DNA of 64,000 nucleotides, from contig JBEVKW010000469.1 in NCBI GenBank assembly GCA_040509495.1, positions 21,859 to 85,858 of the forward strand, read 5' to 3'. Positions within the stretch are counted from its first letter, which is position 1; each line of letters opens with the position of its first letter. Both the position numbers and the translations under genes were made by a program. Of this stretch, positions 38,071 to 46,279 are shown piece after piece. The DNA is from Terrimonas_A sp040509495. Its GTDB lineage: Bacteria > Bacteroidota > Bacteroidia > Chitinophagales > Chitinophagaceae. Below the pieces are notes generated by a model that worked only from the letters and a program-made list of their open reading frames with translations, was not told the DNA's origin and searched no databases.

Positions 38071-39384
38071 TCAGAATGTTTCGTTCAGATTCAGGAAGAA
38101 TCCTCTTCTGCCATAGGCGCCGAATGCGTAATCGAGGCAAAGATTTGTTCTTGTCGCTTTATTGAACAGTACGCGCAGCCCCACGCCTCCTCCGGGTTGC
38201 CAGCGATCAAAAAGCTTTGTGCCCATTTCATCATTGGCGGTCTGCATATTCACAAATGCTACTCCGCTGATGAATTTATTATTCAGGATGGGAAAACGGT
38301 ATTCGGACTCGGTATAAAAATACTGCGTGCTTTTGAAGTAGGTGATGGTGTACCCACGCCCGCTCCTGCCACTTGCATCTTTGCCTGTGCCTGGCAGTTC
38401 GAGATAAGGCAAGGCGCCTCCAAGCAGGTAGGCACCCCAGTGCCAGAACGCGATCACATGAGATGGATCACGCTTTGACAGGCTCCAGTATTTACGGACA
38501 TCTGTCGTCACTTGCGTCGCATTTCTTGAGCTGCCCAACCATTTCTGATTGAAACGGATGCTGGCATCAGCATAAATTCCTTTGTATGCATTATTCTGAT
38601 TATCGCGGTTGGTATATGCTACGCTGAACAATAACCCGTTGGCCATATAATGATCCCGGTCAAATCCATAACGGTCACTGTAGATATTGTACGGGGTAGA
38701 ATCAGTTTTCGAGATCTTATCGCGGATATTTCTTCGCACATCGAACGATACGCCTGCTCCAAAAAAAATATTTCCCCGGATCTGTTTATAGATCTTTTCA
38801 CGGAAGCTATAGAATGCTGAGTTCAGTACATATCCTTTCCTGTCAGCATTGCTCAGGATCTGATCCTCTGCAGATCCATTGGCCGCATTGCCGATGCCCA
38901 GTCCAAAATCCGGCAGTACTGTTTTAGCGGCGATCAGGCTTCCCTGAAGATTCCATTTATTGCCGGGAGTAAACACATTATGACTCAAATAAAAATAAAT
39001 GATCCCTTTGGTGGTAACCGAGGCCGAAGTAGCCGCAACAGACATATACGTGGTGGTATCTTTCCCGAGTACTTTGCCTGCAACGGCTTTCACGCCCACC
39101 TGCGCGCCGATGGTCGGGTTGCCTGCGATGTTGGGCATGATCGTAACACTCGACCTTTTGCGATAAGGATCTTTTGCTCTACCGGGATGGAACACATTTC
39201 TGAAAAGATCTGATACATCATACTGCTTTTGCATAAATGTATCAACCCGAACAGCAGGTCTTACCGTATCAATGATCAGCGAATCTTTGGTAATTGTATC
39301 AGAAGGGTTGAGCGTCTGCGCATTTACTGAAAATGCCAGGCAGGTCATCATACAGAGCATCCTCCAACGGAGTGGTAAGAACAC
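38071..39384 (-). CDS. BamA/TamA-type outer-membrane barrel protein
   Basis: About 437 residues with the C-terminal barrel pattern of the surface-antigen (Omp85-like) family: PNIAGNPTIGAQVGVKAVAG, GYTITYFKSTQYFYTESEYRF, QPGGGVGLRVLFNKATRTNL, and a terminal Phe after FFLNLNETF. There is no room for POTRA domains, so it is a barrel-only relative and not BamA itself. The start is uncertain: GTG at 39384 gives a good signal peptide (MFLPLRWRMLCMMTCLAFSV), while the frame extends to a TTG at 39435 and the first ATG is at 39360. Confidence 0.8.
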   Translation of the reverse strand: MFLPLRWRMLCMMTCLAFSVNAQTLNPSDTITKDSLIIDTVRPAVRVDTFMQKQYDVSDLFRNVFHPGRAKDPYRKRSSVTIMPNIAGNPTIGAQVGVKAVAGKVLGKDTTTYMSVAATSASVTTKGIIYFYLSHNVFTPGNKWNLQGSLIAAKTVLPDFGLGIGNAANGSAEDQILSNADRKGYVLNSAFYSFREKIYKQIRGNIFFGAGVSFDVRRNIRDKISKTDSTPYNIYSDRYGFDRDHYMANGLLFSVAYTNRDNQNNAYKGIYADASIRFNQKWLGSSRNATQVTTDVRKYWSLSKRDPSHVIAFWHWGAYLLGGALPYLELPGTGKDASGRSGRGYTITYFKSTQYFYTESEYRFPILNNKFISGVAFVNMQTANDEMGTKLFDRWQPGGGVGLRVLFNKATRTNLCLDYAFGAYGRRGFFLNLNETF

Positions 39385-39937
39385 TCTTCGCCGATCCGTT
39401 TTTGCTGTTTGAACTGCTGAAATCCTTGTATTCAAGTCTCCTGTGTGATTTTAGGACAGTGAGGATACAAATTTCAAACCAATGTTACGAATGATCAATT
39501 CTTTGGCTCCACCCAAACGATCACGGCTCCACATTTCATCGCGCTGGAAGGCTTCTCAAATAAACAGGTCACTACTTCCTCTCTTCACTGATGACTGAAC
39601 GAAAGAGATACAAAACCCCACCCGGATATATCAGTGAGCGCTATCCCGCCTGCCAGGCTGGTCGGCAAACCAGGCAGAAGAGTACAAATGTTGATTTCAA
39701 GAAAAGGTTTTGGCCCCTGATCCGATCCCCGCAAAATAGTGGAGGCAGTTCAGCGTTATACATACAGCATTGTAAATTGACTGACGTTAACCTTCTATAC
39801 CAATGATTTTACGGGAAAAATGCAGGAAAGGCGGCGAAATCTACGAAGCTGATGTTAAAACAGCGGGAGGGACTTTAATTCCGCACGCTTTTTGATTATT
39901 TTTTCGGTTCTTAAACTGCCATCTTCAAATTCATTCC
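39385..39937. other. Intergenic region with a REP-like hairpin
   Basis: No convincing gene; a 71-codon frame at 39591-39806 looks spurious. A hairpin at 39649-39676 pairs CTGCC..CTGGT with ACCAGGCAG (9 bp with a 3-nt bulge, 6-nt loop). That resembles the short GC-rich palindromes scattered through Bacteroidota intergenic DNA. The right end is the upstream region of the PBP1A gene. Confidence 0.45.
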
Positions 39938-42265
39938 ATGAAAAAATCGGTCAGGATCTTCTGGCGTATCTGGTTTATCGGACTCGCTGTATTTGCTCTT
40001 TTCCTTATAATGATCAATTTCGGCGTATTCGGCAAAATGCCTTCGCTGGAAGAACTCGAAAATCCGTCAGTGCTGCAGGCATCTGAAGCTTATGCGGCTG
40101 ACGGTACATTGATGGGAAAGTACTACCTGGAGAACGGAAACCGGAGTGTAGCAAAATACAGGGATATCTCTCCGCACGTGATAAATGCGTTGATCGCAAC
40201 GGAAGACAAACGTTTCTATGACCATTCGGGTATTGACCTGAAAGGAACTTCCCGTGCGATCTTCCTGCTAGGCTCACAAGGCGGTGGAAGTACCATCACC
40301 CAGCAACTTGCACTGGCGCTCTTCAACAAACGTGCAAAAGGCAAAGCCGAACGCGTTGTGCAGAAACTGAAAGAGTGGATCATCGCCGTTAAGCTTGAAA
40401 GAAATTTCACCAAAGAAGAGATCATTGCACTCTACCTGAATGCCATCCCTTTTTCGGATAACCAATTTGGCATCCGGAATGCCTCAAGAACATTCTTCAA
40501 AAAAGAACCCGATCGTTTGAATATAGAAGAAGCCGCACTGCTGGTGGGGATGATCAACGGTCCCGGTATATTCAACCCTCGTGTACATCCGAAAGAATCC
40601 ATGGAGCGGCGCAATCTTGTGTTATCCCGCATGGCGGAAAATGGAAACATTTCTCCCGGGGAAGCCACCAAGCTGAAAGCTATTCCGATCAAGCTGAACT
40701 ATACGAGGCTGGATGAAAACACAGGCTATGCTCCCTATTTCCGGGAAGTGCTGAAAGATGAAGTAAAGGAAATGCTGAAGGACCTGAAGAAGCCGGATGG
40801 CAGCAGTTATAATATCTATAAAGATGGGCTTCGTATCATCACTACCATCAATCCGCGCATGCAGCAGTATGCCGAAGAAGCGGTAACCTCTCATATGCCC
40901 GTTTTGCAACGCTCTATGAATACGCAATCGAATATCAGGAGCGGAAGCATTTGGAAAGAGCATGAGAATGTGCTGGAAGCGCAGATGAAAGCGAGTGACA
41001 GGTGGAGAGAAATGGACGAACAGGAAATTCCGGAAAAAGAGATCCGGGCCAGTTTCTTCAAAAAAACACCAATGAAGATCTTCGCCTGGAATGCAAATAA
41101 TGAGAAAGATACAGTGATGACACCTTATGATTCCATTAAGTATCATCGTCAGATGGTGCAGGCTTCTTTTATGGTAACCGATCCGGTTACAGGAGAAGTG
41201 CGGGCCTGGGTTGGTGGCATCAATTTCAAAACATATAAATTCGACCACGCAAATCTTAAGACGAAGCGCCAGGTGGGTTCAACAATCAAACCACTGTTGT
41301 ATACACAGGCGATGGAAGAACGTGGCTTCAACCCTGATACGGAAGTGCAGGATGTACAGCAGGATTTCGGCCGCAACAGGTTAGTGCCTGCCACATCAAG
41401 GACCTGCAGCGGCAGAACAATGACGATGGCATCCGCATTAGCATGGTCAAAGAACTGTGCTACAGCCTACATCATGAAGCAGGTAGGGCCGGAGCAGTTT
41501 GCAGAGTTCCTGGGAAGGCTAAACCTGCCAACAAAGATTGACCCCAATCCATCGATCGCGCTTGGCGCCTGCGAGCTGTCTCTTTTTGAAATGATGTGGG
41601 GCTATAGCATTTTCGCCGGAAGAGGTTATTCTACCAAACCGTTCTTCATTACGAGAATTGAAGACCACAATGGTAATATCTTAAAACGATTTGATTTCAG
41701 CTCAAACCGGAAAGAAGCAGTGAGTGAGGTGACCGCTTATAAAATGGCGCGCATGATGCAGGGAACAGTTGATATCGGCACAGCACGTGGCTTGAGAAGC
41801 AGACTTGGCGCCACAGAAATGGGCGGAAAAACAGGTACGACCAATAATAACTCCGATGCGTGGTACATGGGGTACACACCTCAGCTACTCGGTGGCATCT
41901 GGACAGGCTGTGACGATCGCTTTATCCGAAATGAAAGCACCGCCGTATCCGGTGCAGCTGCTGCCCGGCCGATCTGGGAAGCATTCTTCAAGAAGGTCTA
42001 CGCAGACAAAACCTTAGGTATCGATAAAGACGCCATCTTCAGCATTCCCGCAAATCTTGAGACAACTGTTGGTACGGCCGACTTCATGCCCGTTGACACC
42101 ACCGTTGATCCACTCGCACAGGGAGATAACCAGGGCGTCGGAAATGAAGAAGATTATTACATGGAAGGCTATAGTGATGATAAGAAAAAAGATGAAAAGA
42201 AAGACGACAGGAAAGACAAAAAGGATACAACAACTAAAACGATACGCAGAGAAGATGAAGAATAA
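39938..42265 (+). CDS. Bifunctional penicillin-binding protein 1A
   Basis: Synthesises and crosslinks peptidoglycan at the inner membrane. A membrane anchor (about 8-28) precedes a GT51 glycosyltransferase domain with the catalytic Glu in LIATEDKRFYDHSG and GGGSTITQQLAL (about 85-125). The transpeptidase domain has SxxK as GSTIK (about 447), SxN as SKN (about 503) and KTG as GGKTGTT (about 631). The C-terminal 50 residues are a Lys/Asp-rich tail. At 775 residues it is complete. A strong terminator follows 71 bp downstream. Confidence 0.96.
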   Translation: MKKSVRIFWRIWFIGLAVFALFLIMINFGVFGKMPSLEELENPSVLQASEAYAADGTLMGKYYLENGNRSVAKYRDISPHVINALIATEDKRFYDHSGIDLKGTSRAIFLLGSQGGGSTITQQLALALFNKRAKGKAERVVQKLKEWIIAVKLERNFTKEEIIALYLNAIPFSDNQFGIRNASRTFFKKEPDRLNIEEAALLVGMINGPGIFNPRVHPKESMERRNLVLSRMAENGNISPGEATKLKAIPIKLNYTRLDENTGYAPYFREVLKDEVKEMLKDLKKPDGSSYNIYKDGLRIITTINPRMQQYAEEAVTSHMPVLQRSMNTQSNIRSGSIWKEHENVLEAQMKASDRWREMDEQEIPEKEIRASFFKKTPMKIFAWNANNEKDTVMTPYDSIKYHRQMVQASFMVTDPVTGEVRAWVGGINFKTYKFDHANLKTKRQVGSTIKPLLYTQAMEERGFNPDTEVQDVQQDFGRNRLVPATSRTCSGRTMTMASALAWSKNCATAYIMKQVGPEQFAEFLGRLNLPTKIDPNPSIALGACELSLFEMMWGYSIFAGRGYSTKPFFITRIEDHNGNILKRFDFSSNRKEAVSEVTAYKMARMMQGTVDIGTARGLRSRLGATEMGGKTGTTNNNSDAWYMGYTPQLLGGIWTGCDDRFIRNESTAVSGAAAARPIWEAFFKKVYADKTLGIDKDAIFSIPANLETTVGTADFMPVDTTVDPLAQGDNQGVGNEEDYYMEGYSDDKKKDEKKDDRKDKKDTTTKTIRREDEE

Positions 42266-42335
42266 ATAAGCGTCTGAAAGTTTAAACATTTAAACCAACT
42301 ACGCTTCAATAATTATTCAAGTCTGTCTTTTTATC

Positions 42336-42375
42336 AGCCTTACCGGGTATATTTCACCGGTAAGGCTTTTTTTTT
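42336..42375 (+). terminator. Intrinsic terminator after PBP1A
   Basis: A perfect 11-bp stem (AGCCTTACCGG at 42336-42346 with its complement at 42357-42367) and a 10-nt loop are followed by nine T residues. Downstream, 42391-42470 is low-complexity sequence with repeated TTGAAC and TTTAAACT words. Confidence 0.9.
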
Positions 42376-42496
42376 GCTGGTTCGATAACATTGAACTCGT
42401 TACTATTGAACGTTTAAACTGCTCAACGACTGAACTTTCAAACTATTGAACTTTTAAACTTTCAAACCTTCTATCTTTAACTATCAACTCTCCTCT

Positions 42497-43525
42497 ATGA
42501 CAAGACGGCTTCATATGAAATTCGCGCAGTTACGAGTGATCGTAATTGCCTGGCTCTTTCTTGGATTTATGATCGCGCTGCATGATCACCTGGTAATGCA
42601 GATGCACAGCTCGCTTGGACCGGCTGCGGATTATTCATTACTTCATTCGATCGTGGTCAATATGGTAGCCGCATTGGTTGGAGCATTGCTCGGTGGCAGC
42701 TTCCTTGTTTTTTATATCAATGAAAAATATCAGAATAAGCCTTACGGGTATACCGTTGCCGCTGTAACGCTTTCATTTATTGCGATCATTCTGTTGATCA
42801 GTGTCGTACTGGCGGCCATCGCTTATCCTGATCGCGCCCGCTTGTTCAAGAACGGACTGGTGTGGGCGGCGATCGTAGCGATCACGCAATTATTGCTTCA
42901 GATCAACAGCAAATTCGGACCGGGAATATTCTGGAACCTCATCCGGGGAAAATACAATACCCCGAGAGAAGAAAAACGGATCTTCATGTTTCTTGATATC
43001 AATTCGTCCACCACGATCGCGGAAAAACTCGGCGATAAAAAATATCATTCTTTTCTCCGGGATTTTTATGCAGACATTACCAACCCCATACTTGACAACA
43101 AAGGAGAGATCTACCAGTATGTCGGGGATGAAGTGGTCATCGCCTGGAAGTATTCAGAAGGAGTTGAACGCAATCAATGCATCCGTTGTTTCTTTGAGAT
43201 CAAAGAACAGATACAATCGCTGAAAGATAAATACCTCGCAAGGTATGGGACCTGGCCTTCCTTCAAAGCCGGAATGCATTGCGGAATGGTTGTTGTCGGA
43301 GAGATCGGCAATATCAAGCGCGATATCACTTATTCAGGCGATGTGTTGAACACCGCGGCAAGGATACAGGGTTTATGTAAAGAGTATAAAAAAGAAGTGA
43401 TCGCATCGGCTGAACTGATCGATGAGCTTACCCCCTTAAAAAAGTTTGAGGCGCTCCCTCTGGGAAGTATTAAGCTGAGAGGTAAAGAAAAAGAGATCCC
43501 TTTGATCGCGATCTCACCATTGTGA
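42497..43525 (+). CDS. Membrane-bound class III adenylate/guanylate cyclase
   Basis: Four membrane helices (about 9-29, 45-72, 80-105, 115-135) precede a class III cyclase domain (about 155-335). Metal-binding aspartates are seen in MFLDINSST and YVGDEVVIAW, and the transition-state Asn/Arg pair in VLNTAARI. At the position of the purine-selective lysine (usually K two or three residues before xGD) there is a Gln in IYQYVGD, so the nucleotide specificity is open. It stands alone between terminators and a convergent hydrolase gene. Confidence 0.87.
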   Translation: MTRRLHMKFAQLRVIVIAWLFLGFMIALHDHLVMQMHSSLGPAADYSLLHSIVVNMVAALVGALLGGSFLVFYINEKYQNKPYGYTVAAVTLSFIAIILLISVVLAAIAYPDRARLFKNGLVWAAIVAITQLLLQINSKFGPGIFWNLIRGKYNTPREEKRIFMFLDINSSTTIAEKLGDKKYHSFLRDFYADITNPILDNKGEIYQYVGDEVVIAWKYSEGVERNQCIRCFFEIKEQIQSLKDKYLARYGTWPSFKAGMHCGMVVVGEIGNIKRDITYSGDVLNTAARIQGLCKEYKKEVIASAELIDELTPLKKFEALPLGSIKLRGKEKEIPLIAISPL

Positions 43526-43591
43526 TGATCCTTCCTTAAAGCATCCTTGCTGCAGAACTGCACGTTAGCAACCTAAAGCAGGCTGCCCACA

Positions 43592-45022
43592 TCATTGTCT
43601 CAGTCGTTTGATCTGTTGCACCGCATTCGTATTCCCGGGATCAAGATCCAACGATTGCTGATAGTATTTTATCGCCAGTTCCTTATTCCCTTTTTTATCG
43701 TATGCTTCTGCAAGACTGTCCCACGTATTGCCAGATGACGGATGATCTTTGGTATTTTGTTCGAATACAAGTACGGCATCGTCCGTTTTATTCAAGCGCA
43801 ACAATTTATATCCAATCCCATTCATCGATACTTCAGGAATTTGCTGAATAAGTTTCTGCGCCAGGTTCTGCCGATATTGCTCCAGCGCCGTTTGTGCACC
43901 CTGACCGATTGCAGTCTGTATAAGCTGCTTTACGGCGGGGTTAAACCGTTCATAGTTCAACCAGGCAAGCGCTGGAGTAGCGCCACCTGTCGCTTCTTCC
44001 AGGATCCGGTCAGCAATTGCCAGGCCATTCGCACTGTTCGTAAAATAGAGAAATGCATTTTTAGTGTCGAGGTACGCTTTCATATAACATTTGCTGTCTC
44101 CCTGGTCTCCCCAATGCCAGAAATTTTTCCTTTTTCCTTCGATCTCAAGTCCGACGCCCAGTCCCCAGTACAATTCGGGGAATGCCTGCTGATCAACCCT
44201 GATCTGTGGTGTGAACATTTCTTCCCGGGTTTTTCGCTTCAAGCCCTTTCCATTGAGCAGCGCGATGATGAATTTTGCATAATCTCCGGCGGATGTGTGC
44301 AGGCTTGCAGCTGCATTAAATCCTTTCTCCTCCCACCTTGCTGATCGAAGCCCCTGCCAGTCGTGCCGGAACACATGCCGGTAAGCAAATGTATCCTGCC
44401 AGGAAAAATAACTATTGTTCATCGACAGAGGCACAAATACGGCATCATGTATATAGGTCTCGAAGTCTTTTCCGCTAAGTTTCTCCATCACTTTGGAAAG
44501 ATATACGAAGCCCTCTCCTGAATAGCTGAAGCGTTCACCGGGATTAAATTCTATAGGTAAGGTTTTAGCATTCGCTGAACGCCAGTTTGGGAACCCGGCG
44601 CTGTGGCTCAGCACACGCCTGGCCGTGATCATTTCGATCCGCGGGTCATTGCCGATATCATAGTTGTTGCCCAGGTAAGCATTCAATGGCTTGTCAAGAT
44701 CAAGCTTTCCTTCATCAACGAGCTTCAATGCTCCGTAAGCCGTTACAACTTTGCTGAGTGATGCAGCCTCGAAAAGCGTGTGCTCATCAACAGGCACTTT
44801 TGTTTCAGCACTGGCAACGCCAAAGCCTTTTATCCATTCTATCTTCTCCTGGTGAATCAGCACCGCCTGCAGTCCCGGAATATCCGCGGCATTCATCCAT
44901 GCAGGAAAATGTATCTCCAGAGAATCAATTGTCTCAGCGGTTGTTCTTCCGGGCGGTTGAGCAACGGCAGCGCTGGAGAGGTTTAACATCAGCAACAGGA
45001 AAAAGGTTTTAAGCAATCTCAT
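43592..45022 (-). CDS. Serine beta-lactamase-like hydrolase with TPR tail
   Basis: A secreted (signal peptide 1-22) serine hydrolase of the beta-lactamase/AmpC-like family. SxxK is in AASLSKVV, the tyrosine motif in FSYSGEGFVY, and an HWGDQGDSKC segment lies in the third-motif region. Residues 395-476 form two TPR units (AVLFEQNTKDHPSSGNTWDS, ELAIKYYQQSLDLDPGN). These proteins are usually D-aminopeptidases, esterases or peptidoglycan-related enzymes rather than resistance enzymes. It lies 45 bp after ackA on the same strand, so read-through from the phosphoketolase-acetate kinase operon is possible. Confidence 0.88.
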   Translation of the reverse strand: MRLLKTFFLLLMLNLSSAAVAQPPGRTTAETIDSLEIHFPAWMNAADIPGLQAVLIHQEKIEWIKGFGVASAETKVPVDEHTLFEAASLSKVVTAYGALKLVDEGKLDLDKPLNAYLGNNYDIGNDPRIEMITARRVLSHSAGFPNWRSANAKTLPIEFNPGERFSYSGEGFVYLSKVMEKLSGKDFETYIHDAVFVPLSMNNSYFSWQDTFAYRHVFRHDWQGLRSARWEEKGFNAAASLHTSAGDYAKFIIALLNGKGLKRKTREEMFTPQIRVDQQAFPELYWGLGVGLEIEGKRKNFWHWGDQGDSKCYMKAYLDTKNAFLYFTNSANGLAIADRILEEATGGATPALAWLNYERFNPAVKQLIQTAIGQGAQTALEQYRQNLAQKLIQQIPEVSMNGIGYKLLRLNKTDDAVLVFEQNTKDHPSSGNTWDSLAEAYDKKGNKELAIKYYQQSLDLDPGNTNAVQQIKRLRQ

Positions 45023-45067
45023 AGCCGCAAGTTACAATGGTTTTAAAAGATAAAATAAAACGCCAGC

Positions 45068-46261
45068 CTATCTGACATCTTCTATCGCAAAAACCTGACG
45101 CGCCATTTCAAGCGCTTCGTTAGTTGGAATTACCAGGATAGGTACACCGGAATCATGGTCGCTGATATGCCTGATTGCCTGACTGTTTCTGTTATTCAAT
45201 TCATGGTCAATCCTGATTCCCATCCAATCCATTTTACTGCAAACCAATTCCCGGATATATGCTGAGTGTTCACCTACTCCACCGGTAAAAATCAGCGCGT
45301 CCACTCCGTTCATAACTGCAGCATAAGATCCGACGTACTTTTTTATGCGGTACGCATAAAGTTCGCAGGCAAAAGCAGCTTCTTTATTTCCCGCCAGCAC
45401 AGCCTTATGGATATCCCGAAGATCTGTCATTCCACAAAGTGCGTACAGGCCGGATTGTTTGTTCAACACCTTGTCCATCTGATCTGCGTTCAGGTGGTGT
45501 TTCCGGATCAGTTGAAGGATCGCAGAGGCGTCGATATCACCAGATCGAGTTGCCATTACGAGGCCGCTTACCGGACTGAAGCCCATACTCGTGTCCACTG
45601 ACCTTCCATCCTGAACAGCGCAAATGCTGCAGCCGTTTCCAAGATGCATGCTGATCAGTTTCGCGTTCTTATTCTCCAAAAGATCACCGGCCTGCCCGGT
45701 CACGTACTGGTGGCTGATCCCATGAAAACCATAGACACGGATATGATCTTCCTGGTAAAATTTTTCCGAAACCGCATAGCGAAAAGCATGAGCAGGTATT
45801 TGACGATGGAAAGAGGTATCAAATACTGCGAACTGCCTGGTGGTTGGATATAGTTGCTCCATGACTTCTATGCAACGAAGATTGACGGGATTGTGCAGGG
45901 GAGCCAATTCGGATAAGAGATTGATCTTAGCCTTCACTTCTTTGGTGATTGCCACGGGTGCGTCGAAATCAATCCCTCCATGAACAACGCGATGAACGAC
46001 CAGATCAATTCCTCCATAGCCAACCAGTTCTTTCCTTTTTAACAGGCTTACGATCTCCTGCAAGGCCGCGGCATGATCGGGCACTGAGTCAGCCAGGTCC
46101 TCTTCCGCAGCATTTTCCCCCACGTGCCAGTGCAATGACGAGCCTTCTTTACCAATGCGCTCAGCAACGCCACCACACCATTCTCTCTCCGAAGGCATTT
46201 CATAGAGTTGAAATTTAAGAGAGCTGCTCCCGGCATTCAATATAAGTATGTTAACTGGCAT
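45068..46261 (-). CDS. ackA: Acetate kinase
   Basis: Converts acetyl phosphate and ADP to acetate and ATP. The signatures are all present: ILILNAGSSSLKFQLY at the N-terminus, VHRVVHGGIDF, AVFDTSFHRQIP, and the ATP-site segment HLGNGCSICAVQDGRSVDTS. Near the C-terminus are ALIFTGGVGEHS and ILVIPTNEALEMAR. The length of 397 residues is normal. It follows the phosphoketolase gene after 18 bp, so the acetyl phosphate made by that enzyme is turned into ATP by its neighbour. Confidence 0.97.
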   Translation of the reverse strand: MPVNILILNAGSSSLKFQLYEMPSEREWCGGVAERIGKEGSSLHWHVGENAAEEDLADSVPDHAAALQEIVSLLKRKELVGYGGIDLVVHRVVHGGIDFDAPVAITKEVKAKINLLSELAPLHNPVNLRCIEVMEQLYPTTRQFAVFDTSFHRQIPAHAFRYAVSEKFYQEDHIRVYGFHGISHQYVTGQAGDLLENKNAKLISMHLGNGCSICAVQDGRSVDTSMGFSPVSGLVMATRSGDIDASAILQLIRKHHLNADQMDKVLNKQSGLYALCGMTDLRDIHKAVLAGNKEAAFACELYAYRIKKYVGSYAAVMNGVDALIFTGGVGEHSAYIRELVCSKMDWMGIRIDHELNNRNSQAIRHISDHDSGVPILVIPTNEALEMARQVFAIEDVR

Positions 46262-46279
46262 GATGCTGCGATTTATGAA

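Noticed and set aside
39483..39490. TTACGA half-site upstream of the BamA-like gene as another BlaI operator
   Set aside because: The second half (TCGTAA) is absent at the required spacing.
39591..39806. 71-codon frame before PBP1A
   Set aside because: It runs through the REP-like hairpin and has no domain or plausible start context.
43592..45022. Beta-lactam resistance gene controlled by BlaI
   Set aside because: The hydrolase belongs to the AmpC-like esterase/peptidase group, carries a TPR tail, and has no BlaI-type dyad upstream.
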